Assembly (NCBI GenBank): GCA_934533135.1
Contig: CAKTBG010000002.1
Coordinates: 1-64,000, forward strand
DNA: 64,000 nt
Reading direction: 5' to 3'
From: an uncultured Faecalibacterium sp.
GTDB taxonomy: Bacteria > Bacillota > Clostridia > Oscillospirales > Ruminococcaceae
Part shown: positions 32,831 to 41,676 of the stretch, piece after piece
Layout: every line of letters starts with the position of its first letter
Numbering within the stretch: position 1 is the first letter of the stretch
Position numbers and translations under genes: made by a program
Notes under the pieces: generated by a model
Told to the model about the DNA's origin: nothing
The model's database searches: none
What the model saw: only the letters and a program-made list of their open reading frames with translations

Positions 32831-33451
32831 ATGGAGTTCACGAAGGGTCTTTCAGAACAGATCGAGGCACATCCGGAAGCAAAAGCGCAGTATCTGCGTC
32901 TGCTGCCGGTTTTGGAGATCGTGGCGGCGCGGCGGGAGGCCGAAGCCCCGTATGTCATCGCCATAGATGGCCGGGCGGCATCCGGCAAATCCACCATGGG
33001 GCAGCAGCTGGCAGAGATCCTCGACGCGGGGCTTGTCCACATGGACGATTTCTTTCTTCCGCTGGAATTGCGCACCGAACAGCGGCTGCGCACCCCCGGC
33101 GGAAACGTCCACTACGAACGCTTCCGGGAAGAGGTCCTGCCCCATCTGCGGCAGCCGGAGCCGTTCTCCTACCGGAAATTTGTGTGCAGCGTCAAGACTC
33201 TCCAAGGCGAACGGCAGGTCGCCGGAAGCTCCATCCGGATCGTGGAAGGCTCGTACAGCCTTCACCCGGAGCTGGGCCGCTATGCCGACCTGACCGTGTT
33301 TTCGGATGTGGATCCGGACGAGCAGTTCCGCCGCATCCTTGCCCGGAACGGCCCCGTCTGGGGGGAACAGTTCCGGCAGAAGTGGATTCCGATGGAGGAA
33401 GCCTACTTCAACGCATATCACATCCGGGAGCAGGCGGATCTCCGGGTATAA
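32831..33451 (+). CDS. Uridine-kinase-like P-loop kinase
   Basis: 206 aa. Walker A is DGRAASGKSTM (about 46-56), followed by a lid-type HMDDFFLP (about 71-78) in which the Asp pair matches the nucleoside-binding site of uridine/phosphoribulokinase enzymes. RIVEGSYSLHPEL lies near 140. The call is to the uridine kinase superfamily; the substrate may be a nucleoside or another small alcohol. The ATG at 32831 is preferred, as AAAGGA directly abuts the earlier ATG at 32819, though 12 nt of spacing is long. It has its own promoter at 32761-32789 and a terminator at 33471. Confidence 0.82.
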   Translation: MEFTKGLSEQIEAHPEAKAQYLRLLPVLEIVAARREAEAPYVIAIDGRAASGKSTMGQQLAEILDAGLVHMDDFFLPLELRTEQRLRTPGGNVHYERFREEVLPHLRQPEPFSYRKFVCSVKTLQGERQVAGSSIRIVEGSYSLHPELGRYADLTVFSDVDPDEQFRRILARNGPVWGEQFRQKWIPMEEAYFNAYHIREQADLRV

Positions 33452-33470
33452 CAACACAAGAACATAGCCA

Positions 33471-33515
33471 AAAGCATTGGAAGATGATGAAACACTCCGC
33501 TTCCAGTGCTTTTTT
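33471..33515 (+). terminator. Intrinsic terminator after the P-loop kinase gene
   Basis: AAGCATTGGAAG (33472-33483) pairs with CTTCCAGTGCTT (33500-33511), followed by TTTT. Confidence 0.8.
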
Positions 33516-33536
33516 CGAGCCGGGAGGGAAGAACGT

Positions 33537-34553
33537 ATGAAATTGATTCGGACACAGGACGCCGTGGGGCAGGTGCTTTGCCACGACATCACCCAGATCA
33601 TTCCGGGCGAGTTCAAGGGGGCGCGGTTCCACAAGGGGCACATCGTCCAGCCCGAGGACATCCCGGTGCTGCTGCGCATCGGCAAGGAAAATCTCTATGT
33701 CTGGGAGAAAACGCCGGGCATCCTCCACGAGGACGAGGCTGCGGCTCTGCTGTACAAAGCGGCGGCGGGGCGGAACATCCACGGCACTGCGCCGCGGGAG
33801 GGAAAGATCGAGCTGATCGCCGACTGCGACGGCCTGCTCAAAATCAACCGCAAGGCACTGCTGGCCGTCAACCGGACGCCCCAGATGATGATCGCCACCA
33901 TCCATGGCGACCTTCCTGTGAAAAAAGGTGCAAAGCTGGCCGGTACCCGGATCATCCCGCTGGTGATCGAACAGGAAAAGATGGACGCAATGCAGGCCGC
34001 AGCGGGTTCGGAGCCGATCCTGAACGTGCTGCCCTTCCACCAGAAAAAGTTTGCGGTCATCACCACCGGCAGCGAGGTGTTCAAGGGGCGCATCGAGGAC
34101 AAATTTACGCCGATCCTTGTCGGCAAGCTGGCCGAGTACGGCTGCGAGATGGCCTACCACAAGGTCTGCGACGACGACCCGGCTGGGATCACGGCGGCCA
34201 TCCTCGACGCAAAGGCGGCTGGCTGTGAGCTGATCTTCACCACCGGCGGCATGAGCGTAGACCCCGACGACCGCACCCCGCTGGCCATCCGGAACACCGG
34301 CGCAAGGATCATCACCTACGGCGCACCGGTGCTGCCGGGCGCGATGTTCCTCCTCAGCGATCTGGAGGGGGCGCCGGTCTGCGGCTTGCCGGGCTGCGTG
34401 ATGTACGCCAAGCGGACGATCTTTGATCTGCTGCTGCCCCGGCTGCTGGCCGACGATCCCATCACGGAGGAAGAAATCGCAGCTCTCGGTGAAGGCGGGC
34501 TTTGCCTTGGCTGTGCCGACTGCCGCTGGCCGAATTGCGGGTTTGGACATTAG
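33537..34553 (+). CDS. MoeA-like molybdopterin-binding protein with C-terminal cysteine cluster
   Basis: 338 aa, shorter than canonical MoeA (about 400). The MoCF-binding core (about 165-305) contains ITTGSEVFKGR, FTTGGMSVDPDDRTP and GLPGCVMYAKR, matching molybdopterin-binding folds. It probably handles insertion of Mo or maturation of a molybdenum hydroxylase. The C-terminus, CLGCADCRWPNCGFGH, places four cysteines as CxxCxxCxxxxC, a likely Fe-S or Zn site absent from ordinary MoeA. GGGAGGG lies 7 nt before the ATG. It leads the molybdenum block but is separated from moaC by a mosaic repeat, so co-transcription is uncertain. Confidence 0.82.
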   Translation: MKLIRTQDAVGQVLCHDITQIIPGEFKGARFHKGHIVQPEDIPVLLRIGKENLYVWEKTPGILHEDEAAALLYKAAAGRNIHGTAPREGKIELIADCDGLLKINRKALLAVNRTPQMMIATIHGDLPVKKGAKLAGTRIIPLVIEQEKMDAMQAAAGSEPILNVLPFHQKKFAVITTGSEVFKGRIEDKFTPILVGKLAEYGCEMAYHKVCDDDPAGITAAILDAKAAGCELIFTTGGMSVDPDDRTPLAIRNTGARIITYGAPVLPGAMFLLSDLEGAPVCGLPGCVMYAKRTIFDLLLPRLLADDPITEEEIAALGEGGLCLGCADCRWPNCGFGH

Positions 34554-34555
34554 CC

Positions 34556-34650
34556 CTCTCAGGCCGCGTTGCGGCCAGCTTGTCCTCCCTCTGTCGCTAA
34601 ACGCGACATCTCCCTCCGGTCGGAGGGCGTCTTTCAAAGGGAGAGCCCTT
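34556..34650. repeat. Mosaic intergenic palindromic repeat (copy 3)
   Basis: CCCTCTCAG-GCCGCGTTGCGGCC, GTCGC-TAAAC-GCGAC and CTCCCTCCGGTCGGAGGG hairpins, ending CTTTCAAAGGGAGAG. The central part is almost identical to that of the 4112 copy. It sits 3 bp after the MoeA-like stop codon. Confidence 0.68.
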
Positions 34651-34691
34651 GGCAGATCGGGTACGTCTGAGCGCAAAACAAACGCATCCGG

Positions 34692-34708
34692 GCCCTGCGG
34701 TACAGGGC
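34692..34708 (+). promoter_or_regulatory. Small hairpin just upstream of moaC
   Basis: GCCCTG-CGGTA-CAGGGC ends 3 nt before the GGAGA ribosome site of moaC and could influence its translation. It is far too small to be a molybdenum-cofactor riboswitch. Confidence 0.3.
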
Positions 34709-34721
34709 AAATGGAGATAGA

Positions 34722-35219
34722 ATGAGCGAAACAAAATTGACCCATTTTGATACAAGCGGCAACGCCATCATGGTGGACGTAAGCGAAAAGCCGGTCACGG
34801 CGCGGGAGGCGACGGCGCATGGCGTCATCACGATGAACGCCGAAGCCTTTGCCGCCGTCCGCGAGGGCACGGCCAAAAAAGGCGATGTGCTGGGCGTGGC
34901 CCGGATCGCCGCTATTATGGCGGCCAAGCGCACCAGCGAGCTGATCCCGCTCTGCCATCCGCTGCCGCTGAGCAAGGTCGCGGTGGAGTTTGCGCTGGAC
35001 GAGGCGCGGCAGGCGGTGGAAGCGTTCTGCACGGTCAAGACCACCGGTGTGACCGGCGTGGAGATGGAAGCCCTGACCGGCGTTTCCACGGCGTTGCTTA
35101 CCATCTATGATATGTGCAAGGCGGTGGATAAGGGCATGGAGCTGGGCGAGATCCATCTCGTCAAAAAGAGCGGCGGCAAGAGTGGCCTCTACGTCCGGGC
35201 GGAGGGCGGCTATGTTTGA
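34722..35219 (+). CDS. moaC: Cyclic pyranopterin monophosphate synthase MoaC
   Basis: 165 aa. It converts the MoaA product 3',8-cyclo-H2GTP to cPMP, the first stable intermediate of molybdenum cofactor. Family blocks are [49 protein letters not shown] with the active-site Cys-His-Pro, [23 protein letters not shown] (catalytic Asp) and the [10 protein letters not shown] tail. Length is normal. GGAGA sits 6-9 nt before the ATG. Its end overlaps the moaA start by 8 nt. Confidence 0.96.
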   Translation: MSETKLTHFDTSGNAIMVDVSEKPVTAREATAHGVITMNAEAFAAVREGTAKKGDVLGVARIAAIMAAKRTSELIPLCHPLPLSKVAVEFALDEARQAVEAFCTVKTTGVTGVEMEALTGVSTALLTIYDMCKAVDKGMELGEIHLVKKSGGKSGLYVRAEGGYV

Positions 35220-36189
35220 CCGCTGGGGACGGAACATCCGGTATCTGCGCCTTTCCGTGACCGACCGGTGCAATCTGCGCTGCCGGTATTGTATGCCGGA
35301 GGGCGTTGCAAAGCAGCCCCACGACGCGGTTTTGTCGTATGAAGAGTTTCTGCGGCTGGCCGGGCTGCTGGCGCAGTGCGGGGTGGATACCGTCCGGGTG
35401 ACCGGCGGCGAACCGCTGGTGCGCAGAGGGGTGGAACAACTGGTGGCGGGGCTGAAAGCAACGCCCGGCATCCGCCATGTGGCTCTGACCACCAATGGCG
35501 TCCTGCTGGCCGAACAGCTGCCCGCGCTGCTTGCCTCCGGGCTGGACAGCGTGAACATCAGCCTCGACACCCTGTCGCCCGCGGCCTTTCGGCAGATCAC
35601 CGCCCGGGATGCGCTTCCGGCGGTGCAGCAGGGCATCCGGGCAGCACTGGACAGCGGGATCCCGGTCAAACTGAACTGCGTGCCGCAGGTCGGCGTCAAC
35701 GAGGGCGAGCTGGAACAGCTGGCGGCACTGGCAGAGACCCTGCCGCTGGAAGTGCGGTTCATCGAGATGATGCCCGTTGGATCCGGGGCGTCGATGCCCT
35801 GTCTGGCGGGGCCGGATGTTTTGGCACGTCTGCAACGCCGCTGGCCGGAGCTGACGCTGCTGCCGCAAACGCCGGAGCCGGAGTTTGCCCTCGGCCCGGC
35901 CATTTATTATAAGGTGCCGGGCTGGAAGGGGAGCGTCGGCTTCATCGCGGCGATACACGGCAAGTTCTGCGCCGGATGCAACCGGATCCGGCTGACAAGT
36001 CAGGGCTTTCTGCGGCTATGCCTTGCCAGCGAAGCAGGCTGCGACCTGCGCACCCCGCTGCGCAGCGGGGCGTCGGACGCGGAACTGCTGGATCTGCTCC
36101 GGAACGCCATCCGGGAAAAACCGTTGGAACATCATTTTGGAGAAACCGGGATCCCCGCCACCCGCGGGATGTACCGGATCGGAGGATAA
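35212..36189 (+). CDS. moaA: GTP 3',8-cyclase MoaA (radical SAM)
   Basis: 325 aa. The radical-SAM cluster CNLRCRYC (about 20-27) and a C-terminal second 4Fe-4S motif (CAGCNRIR and CLASEAGCD) are both present, with GGEPLVRRG near 69 for SAM binding. The usual C-terminal GG, needed for activity in MoaA, ends this protein too (YRIGG). GGAGGG lies 6 nt before the ATG inside the moaC 3' end. The overlap implies translational coupling with moaC, whose product acts next in the pathway. Confidence 0.96.
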   Translation: MFDRWGRNIRYLRLSVTDRCNLRCRYCMPEGVAKQPHDAVLSYEEFLRLAGLLAQCGVDTVRVTGGEPLVRRGVEQLVAGLKATPGIRHVALTTNGVLLAEQLPALLASGLDSVNISLDTLSPAAFRQITARDALPAVQQGIRAALDSGIPVKLNCVPQVGVNEGELEQLAALAETLPLEVRFIEMMPVGSGASMPCLAGPDVLARLQRRWPELTLLPQTPEPEFALGPAIYYKVPGWKGSVGFIAAIHGKFCAGCNRIRLTSQGFLRLCLASEAGCDLRTPLRSGASDAELLDLLRNAIREKPLEHHFGETGIPATRGMYRIGG

Positions 36190-36191
36190 CG

Positions 36192-37124
36192 ATGGGAAAG
36201 CTTCTGGCCATCTGCACGAGTCCGAAGAGGGGCACGGTCAAAACGCCGGTACCCTCGGCGCGGCTGACGGTGGAATGGGGTGTGGAACACGACGCCCACG
36301 GTGGGAACTGGCACCGGCAGGTCAGCCTGCTCAGTGCAGAAAAGATCGAACAGTTCCGCCAGAAAGTCTGGGTGGAGTACGGCGCGTTCGGCGAAAATCT
36401 GGTGGTGAAGGGCTTCGATTTCCGCAGCCTGCCCGTCACCAGCCGGTTTGCCATCGGAGACGCGGTGCTGGAAATGACCCAGATCGGCAAGGAATGCCAC
36501 AACGACTGTGTGATCCGGCAGCAGACCGGCGACTGTATCATGCCCCGGGAGGGGGTGTTTGCCCGGGTCGTAAAGGGCGGCGAGATCCATGTGGGCGACG
36601 AAGTGACCCTTCTGCCGCCGCCGGAAGATCCGCCGCTGCGGGCGGCGGTCATCACCCTTTCGGACAAAGGCTCCCGCGGCGAGCGGGAGGACAAGAGCGG
36701 CCCGCTGGCGGCGGAATTGCTGGCCGGGGCGGGCTACACGGTGGAGGAAACGCTGCTGCTGCCCGACGAGGAAGCGGCTCTGAAAGCCCAGCTGATCCGT
36801 CTGGCCGACGGCCGCCAGCTGAATCTGATCCTGACCACCGGCGGCACCGGCTTTTCGCCCCGGGATATCACCCCGGAAGCGACCATGGCGGTGGCGACCC
36901 GGAACGCGCCGGGCATTGCCGAGGCCATCCGGTACCACAGCCTGCGCATCACCCCGCGCGGGATGCTCAGCCGCGGGGTCAGTGTCCTGCGGGGCAAGAC
37001 CCTGATCGTCAATCTGCCCGGCAGCCCGAAAGCCGTCCGGGAGGATCTGGAATATCTGCTGCCCAGTCTGGAGCACGGCGTGCGGATCGCCGCCGGGCTG
37101 GATGGTGAATGCGCACGCAAATAG
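36192..37124 (+). CDS. MOSC domain fused to MogA/MoaB-type molybdopterin adenylyltransferase
   Basis: 310 aa, a two-domain fusion. The N-terminal MOSC part (1-140) has VEHDAHGGNWHRQVSLLS, GAFGENL and IGKECHNDCVIRQQTGDC, carrying the conserved Cys of sulfur-carrier domains. The C-terminal MoCF domain (about 150-305) has TLSDKGSRGEREDKSG, TTGGTGFSPRD and NLPGSPKAVRE, as in MogA, which adenylates molybdopterin. The order suggests sulfur transfer or chaperoning coupled to metal insertion. GGAGG lies 6 nt before the ATG, 2 nt after moaA. Firm as a fusion; the role of MOSC is inferred. Confidence 0.9.
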   Translation: MGKLLAICTSPKRGTVKTPVPSARLTVEWGVEHDAHGGNWHRQVSLLSAEKIEQFRQKVWVEYGAFGENLVVKGFDFRSLPVTSRFAIGDAVLEMTQIGKECHNDCVIRQQTGDCIMPREGVFARVVKGGEIHVGDEVTLLPPPEDPPLRAAVITLSDKGSRGEREDKSGPLAAELLAGAGYTVEETLLLPDEEAALKAQLIRLADGRQLNLILTTGGTGFSPRDITPEATMAVATRNAPGIAEAIRYHSLRITPRGMLSRGVSVLRGKTLIVNLPGSPKAVREDLEYLLPSLEHGVRIAAGLDGECARK

Positions 37125-37190
37125 AGATTTGAGGTGGGCGGCACCTTTTTGTACCGTGGAGAATGTAGAAAGCAGACAGGAGAAAACACC

Positions 37191-38072
37191 ATGAAAAACC
37201 ATTGCATTTCCCGCCGGAACTTTCTGCGGACCGCGGGGGTGGCCGGTGCCGCTGCGCTGACCGCCTGCGGCAGCTCTGCCAACACCGCTTCGTCGGCGGC
37301 AGTCCGCTCTGCGGCCGCTTCTTCGGCGGCGGGCGAGCGCGTTGAGCTGATCGTCTTTGCGGCGGCATCCCTGACCGAGACCCTGAACGCCCTCGCCGAG
37401 ACCTACACCGCGGAGCATCCCGCTGTGACCTTCCAGTTCAACTTCGATTCCTCCGGCACCCTCAAGACCCAGATCGCAGAAGGGGCAGACTGCGACCTCT
37501 TCCTCTCGGCCGGGCAGAAGCAGATGAACCAGCTGGACATCACCGCTTCCAGCGAGGTCAACACCGAGGGTCTTGACTTTGTGGATGCCGACAGCCGGGT
37601 GAACCTGCTGGAAAACAAGGTCGTCCTCTGTGTGCCGGAGGGCAATGCGAAGGGCATTGACAGCTTTGATTCGCTGGCAGAGCACCTGAAAGCCGGGGAT
37701 ATCCTCTTCTGCATGGGCAACAGCGATGTGCCGGTGGGACAGTATACCCAGAAGATCCTCGCGTACTATGCCCTCGACGAAGCGGCTCTGGCCGCTGCGG
37801 GCGTCCTCACCTACGGCTCCAACGTCAAGGAAGTGACCACGCAGATCAGCGAGGCCAGCGTGGACGCCGGAGTCGTGTACTGCACCGATGCGTTCAGCGC
37901 AGGGCTGACGGTGGTGGACGAGGCGACCAAGGAGATGTGCGGTCAGGTCATCTACCCGGCCGCTGTGCTGAAGAATGCCCCCCATGCCGAGGCTGCAAAG
38001 GAATTTCTGGCCTATCTGCAGACCGATGCCGCTGCCGAGGTCTTCGAGAGCGTCGGATTCCGTGCCGTATAA
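37191..38072 (+). CDS. modA: Molybdate ABC transporter substrate-binding lipoprotein ModA
   Basis: 293 aa. The signal has SRRNFLR (7-13) and a lipobox ending at C26, then a Ser/Ala linker. The binding fold shows LIVFAAASLTETLNAL near 52-67, FNFDSSGTLKTQI, DLFLSAGQKQMNQL and AGVVYCTDAF, typical ModA segments where Ser and main-chain atoms hold the oxyanion. AGGAG precedes the ATG by 8 nt. It is followed by modB and modC. Molybdate versus tungstate preference cannot be told. Confidence 0.94.
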   Translation: MKNHCISRRNFLRTAGVAGAAALTACGSSANTASSAAVRSAAASSAAGERVELIVFAAASLTETLNALAETYTAEHPAVTFQFNFDSSGTLKTQIAEGADCDLFLSAGQKQMNQLDITASSEVNTEGLDFVDADSRVNLLENKVVLCVPEGNAKGIDSFDSLAEHLKAGDILFCMGNSDVPVGQYTQKILAYYALDEAALAAAGVLTYGSNVKEVTTQISEASVDAGVVYCTDAFSAGLTVVDEATKEMCGQVIYPAAVLKNAPHAEAAKEFLAYLQTDAAAEVFESVGFRAV

Positions 38073-38127
38073 GCCCGCGCAGTTTCGCTTCGCTCGCCGG
38101 ATTCGGTTGTGAAACGGAGGGTTTCGT

Positions 38128-38802
38128 ATGGATTGGTACCCATTGTTCAACAGCCTGCGCATCGCGCTCATCAGCTGCACGGCTGTGTTTTTTCTCGGCA
38201 TTTTTGCCGCTTATTACATTGCCCGGCTCCCGCGGGCGGTCAAGGGGGTGCTGGATGTGATCCTCACCCTGCCGATGGTGCTGCCGCCCACGGTGGTGGG
38301 TTATTTTCTGCTCCTGCTGATGGGGGCAAAACGGCCGCTGGGTCTCTTTTTTGGGGAGCATTTCGGGGTCAAGCTGGTCATGAACTGGTACAGCGCGATC
38401 TTTGCCTCCATCTTGGTGGCGTTTCCGCTGATGTACCGCACCGCCCGCGGTGCCTTTGAAAGCTTCGATGAAACGCTGGCGTGGTCGGCGCAGACACTGG
38501 GGCAGTCGAACCTCTGGATCTTCTGGCGGGTGCGGATGCCCGCCTGCCGACAGGGGATCTTAGCGGGCACGGTACTGGCCTTTGCCCGTGCCTTGGGCGA
38601 GTACGGCGCGACCAGCATGGTGGCCGGTTACACGCCCGGCAAAACGGCGACCATCGCCACCACGGTCTACCAGCTCTGGCGCACCAACGATGAAACCGGT
38701 GCCCTGTTCTGGGTGCTGGTGGACGTCGCCATCTCGATGGTGGTGCTGCTGACGGTCAACCTGCTGGAACGCCGCCCGAAAGAGGGGAGAGGCCGGAAAT
38801 GA
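38128..38802 (+). CDS. modB: Molybdate ABC transporter permease ModB
   Basis: 224 aa, five or six membrane segments. LTLPMVLPPTVVGYFLL and the EAA-type docking loop ETLAWSAQTLGQSNLWIFWRV are diagnostic of ModB, with ARALGEYGATSMVAG. GGAGGG lies 7 nt before the ATG. It overlaps modC by 4 nt (ATGA). Confidence 0.95.
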   Translation: MDWYPLFNSLRIALISCTAVFFLGIFAAYYIARLPRAVKGVLDVILTLPMVLPPTVVGYFLLLLMGAKRPLGLFFGEHFGVKLVMNWYSAIFASILVAFPLMYRTARGAFESFDETLAWSAQTLGQSNLWIFWRVRMPACRQGILAGTVLAFARALGEYGATSMVAGYTPGKTATIATTVYQLWRTNDETGALFWVLVDVAISMVVLLTVNLLERRPKEGRGRK

Positions 38803-39845
38803 GCTTGGAAGTTTCGATCGAAAAAGCCTTCGATGGGTTCACGCTTCGGTCGGCGTTTTCTGCCGACCATGGAGCTACGGCCATTCTGGGCGCGTCCGGC
38901 TGCGGCAAAAGCATGACCTTGCGCTGCATTGCGGGCATCGTCCGGCCGGACAGGGGGCGGATCGTGCTGGATGGCCGGGTCCTGTTTGACAGTGAACGGC
39001 ACATTGACCTGCCGCCGCAGCAGCGGGGCGTGGGGCTGCTGTTCCAAAACTATGCACTCTTCCCCAATATGACCGTCGAACAAAACGTTCTCTGCGGCCT
39101 GAAACAGGAAAAAAACCGGGCAGCACGCCAAAAACGCTGTGCCGAGATGCTCCGCGCCCTGCGGTTGGAGCCGTTGGCCGGGCAGTATCCGGCGCAGCTT
39201 TCGGGCGGGCAGCAGCAGCGGACGGCACTGGCCCGCATTCTGGTGGGCAGACCCGGCATTCTGATGCTGGACGAACCGTTCAGTGCGCTGGACAGTTACC
39301 TGCGGGAAGAAGTGGAGGGCGAGGTCGGTGCGCTGCTGGATTCTTTTGCGGGAACGGCTCTGCTGGTCACCCACAACCGGGATGAAGCCTACCGCCTCTG
39401 CCCGAAGATGATCGTCATGGACAAGGGGCAGGTGCTCCGGGCCGGAACGACCAAGGAAGTGTTTGCGGATCCGCGCACCTGCACGGCGGCGCAGCTGACC
39501 GGCTGCAAGAACATCCTGCCCTGCACCCGGCTGGACGCCCACACCGTCCGCCTTTCCGGGTGGGAGATCCCGCTTCGTCTGGCGGCAGAGGTGCCGGAGC
39601 ACTGCACCGCCATCGGCGTTCGCGCCCACGATTTTGCCCCCTGTGCCCCGGGTGCAGAAAACGCCCTGCCGGTGCGCGTGCTCTCCTCCAGCGAGAACCC
39701 CTTCGACTGGAACCTGATCTGCGGTTCGCCGGATGGCACCGCCCGCCTGTGGTGGAAAGTCTCGAAACCGACCCTGACCGCACCGCCGCCAAAGGCTCCG
39801 GCTGCACTTGCGGCCGCCCCGGAGAACATCATGCCGCTGCAATAA
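38799..39845 (+). CDS. modC: Molybdate ABC transporter ATP-binding protein ModC
   Basis: 348 aa. Walker A GASGCGKS (about 31-38), Q-loop FQNYALFPNM, signature LSGGQQQR, Walker B ILMLDEPFSALDS and the switch His in LLVTHNRDEA. The C-terminal 120 residues form a regulatory TOBE-like domain. The ATGA overlap with modB implies coupled translation. A terminator closes the molybdenum block at 39855-39907. The final 20 residues are Ala/Pro-rich and not conserved. Confidence 0.94.
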   Translation: MSLEVSIEKAFDGFTLRSAFSADHGATAILGASGCGKSMTLRCIAGIVRPDRGRIVLDGRVLFDSERHIDLPPQQRGVGLLFQNYALFPNMTVEQNVLCGLKQEKNRAARQKRCAEMLRALRLEPLAGQYPAQLSGGQQQRTALARILVGRPGILMLDEPFSALDSYLREEVEGEVGALLDSFAGTALLVTHNRDEAYRLCPKMIVMDKGQVLRAGTTKEVFADPRTCTAAQLTGCKNILPCTRLDAHTVRLSGWEIPLRLAAEVPEHCTAIGVRAHDFAPCAPGAENALPVRVLSSSENPFDWNLICGSPDGTARLWWKVSKPTLTAPPPKAPAALAAAPENIMPLQ

Positions 39846-39854
39846 GACCAAGAT

Positions 39855-39907
39855 CCAGTGAATTTGTTTGATTTTTCGGAAATCAAATGAATTCATTGGA
39901 TTTTTTT
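39855..39907 (+). terminator. Intrinsic terminator of the molybdenum block
   Basis: CCAGTGAATT...TTTGATTT pairs with AAATCAAA...AATTCATTGG around a TTCGG loop, followed by ATTTTTTT. Confidence 0.85.
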
Positions 39908-39928
39908 ATCTGCGAACTGCGAAAGCGT

Positions 39929-39957
39929 TTTACAAAACCCCCAAAGTATATTATAAT
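39929..39957 (+). promoter_or_regulatory. Promoter of the AGCS symporter gene
   Basis: TTTACA (39929-39934), 17 bp, TATAAT (39952-39957). Confidence 0.75.
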
Positions 39958-40016
39958 AGAAAGGCTGTGGGCAGCGAGATCTGCCGCGGCGATCGAAATT
40001 TTCGGGAGGAACGGCT

Positions 40017-41405
40017 GTGCTGACAAAGCTGATCGAACAGACCTATCAAATTTTGTGGGGCGATCTGGTGGTACTGCCCATTGGCGAGGGGTTCGGCCTG
40101 TCGCTGATGGTCGTGGTGCTGCTGGTGGCCGGGGTCTATTTCACCTGCAAGACGCGGCTGCTCCCGGTGCGGCTGTTCCGGGATATGCTGGCGGCGGTTT
40201 GCGAGAAAAACCAGAACGAAAAGGGGCTGTCCTCCTTCCAGACTCTGGTGGTCTCCACGGCCACACGGGTCGGCATGGGAAATCTGGTCGGCGTTGTGGC
40301 GGCTCTCTCGATGGGCGGTGCCGGAGCGGTGTTCTGGATGTGGATCACGGCTCTGATGGGCGCGTCCACCTCCTTCATTGAATCCACGCTGGCGCAGAAA
40401 TACAAACAGCCCGACCCGCTGTACGGCGGCTGGCGCGGCGGCCCGGCGTATTATCTTCACCAGCTGGCCGAGCGGAAGCGGCACCGCCCGCTGAAACGGT
40501 CGGTGGCGGCGTCGCTGTTCGCATTGTCAGGCCTCATCTGCTGGTTCGGCATCAGTCAGGTGGTCAGCAACTCGGTCAGTGAGGCATTTGCAAATGCCTT
40601 TTCCATCCCGCCTGTCGTCACGACGGTGGCACTGGTGGCGATCGCGGCGGGGATCGTCCTGCGGAAGAACGCGACCGTAAAAAGCCTTGATGTGATCGTG
40701 CCGATCATGGCGGTCTGCTACTTTGTGATGACGGTCTTCATCATCCTGCGCAACTTCACGCTGCTGCCCGGCGTGTTCGGGCGGATCTTTGCAGAGGCCT
40801 TCGGCTTTCGGCAGGCGGCTGCGGGCGGGTTTGGCGCAGTGGTCATGAACGGCGTCAAGCGCGGCCTCTTTTCCAACGAGGCGGGGTCGGGTTCGGCACC
40901 CTGTGCGGCAGCGGCGGCGGAATGCGATGACCCGGTCAAGATGGGGCTGGTGCAGGCGTTGGGCGTTCTGATCGACACCATCGTCATCTGCAGCTGCACG
41001 GCGTTTGTGATGCTGCTGGCCCCCGAAAGCGTGACCGCGGGCTTGCAGGGCATGAATCTGCTGCAGGCGGCGATGGAGTATCATCTGGGCGGCTTCGGGC
41101 AGATCTTTATTGCGGTGACGCTGGCACTGTTCAGCTTTTCGACCTTCCTCGGGATCCTGTTCTATGCCCGCTCCAATGTGGCCTATCTGTTCGGGGATCG
41201 GTGGTGGTGCCAGACGGCTTACAAGGTGCTGGCTCTCGGGATGCTGCTGGTGGGCGGCTTAGAAGCCTATACCGTCGTCTGGGATCTGGGCGACGTCGGC
41301 GTCGGGCTGATGACCCTGTTCAATATGCTCGCGCTGTACCCGATGTCCGGCGAAGCCTTGGACGCCTTGTGGGATTACGAACGCCGCAAAAAAATGCTTC
41401 GGTAA
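40017..41405 (+). CDS. Alanine/glycine:cation symporter (AGCS family)
   Basis: Membrane protein of 462 aa with about 11 membrane segments. Family blocks are TATRVGMGNLVGVVAALSMGG (shortened here), AVFWMWITALMGASTSFIESTLAQKYK, GGPAYYL, KRGLFSNEAGSGSAP and ALFSFSTFLGILFYARSN. It takes up alanine, glycine or a related amino acid with Na+ or H+. The start is GTG with GGGAGGA 6 nt upstream. It stands alone under its own promoter at 39929-39957. Confidence 0.94.
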   Translation: MLTKLIEQTYQILWGDLVVLPIGEGFGLSLMVVVLLVAGVYFTCKTRLLPVRLFRDMLAAVCEKNQNEKGLSSFQTLVVSTATRVGMGNLVGVVAALSMGGAGAVFWMWITALMGASTSFIESTLAQKYKQPDPLYGGWRGGPAYYLHQLAERKRHRPLKRSVAASLFALSGLICWFGISQVVSNSVSEAFANAFSIPPVVTTVALVAIAAGIVLRKNATVKSLDVIVPIMAVCYFVMTVFIILRNFTLLPGVFGRIFAEAFGFRQAAAGGFGAVVMNGVKRGLFSNEAGSGSAPCAAAAAECDDPVKMGLVQALGVLIDTIVICSCTAFVMLLAPESVTAGLQGMNLLQAAMEYHLGGFGQIFIAVTLALFSFSTFLGILFYARSNVAYLFGDRWWCQTAYKVLALGMLLVGGLEAYTVVWDLGDVGVGLMTLFNMLALYPMSGEALDALWDYERRKKMLR

Positions 41406-41460
41406 AACGACGAGCGAAAAACGACGCTTTATGCAGTTTGGTTGTATTCCAACTGCACTA

Positions 41461-41489
41461 TTGAAAAAGTTGTAGTAATATGGTATATT
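41461..41489 (+). promoter_or_regulatory. Promoter of the sugar transferase gene
   Basis: TTGAAA (41461-41466), 17 bp, TATATT (41484-41489), giving a leader of about 180 nt. A bulged GCAGTTTGG/CCAACTGC hairpin precedes it at 41432-41455 and may end the symporter transcript. Confidence 0.65.
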
Positions 41490-41676
41490 CTATAGGCGGT
41501 AAGAGGGTCTGCTTTTGCGGAATTTGACCTAAAATCTGTCTTTTGAACGAAAACGAAACTTTGGCGAAAACACAAGAAGCGCGGGCTGAAGCTCCCTGCC
41601 GCATTGCGGAATGAGGGCGGGGGAGGCAGCCCCGACATGGGGAAATCCAAACAAGATCGAGGAGAACGGAAAAAGC

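Noticed and set aside
34651..34721. Molybdenum cofactor riboswitch before moaC
   Set aside because: Only a 6-bp hairpin is present; the multi-helix fold of the Moco riboswitch is not seen.
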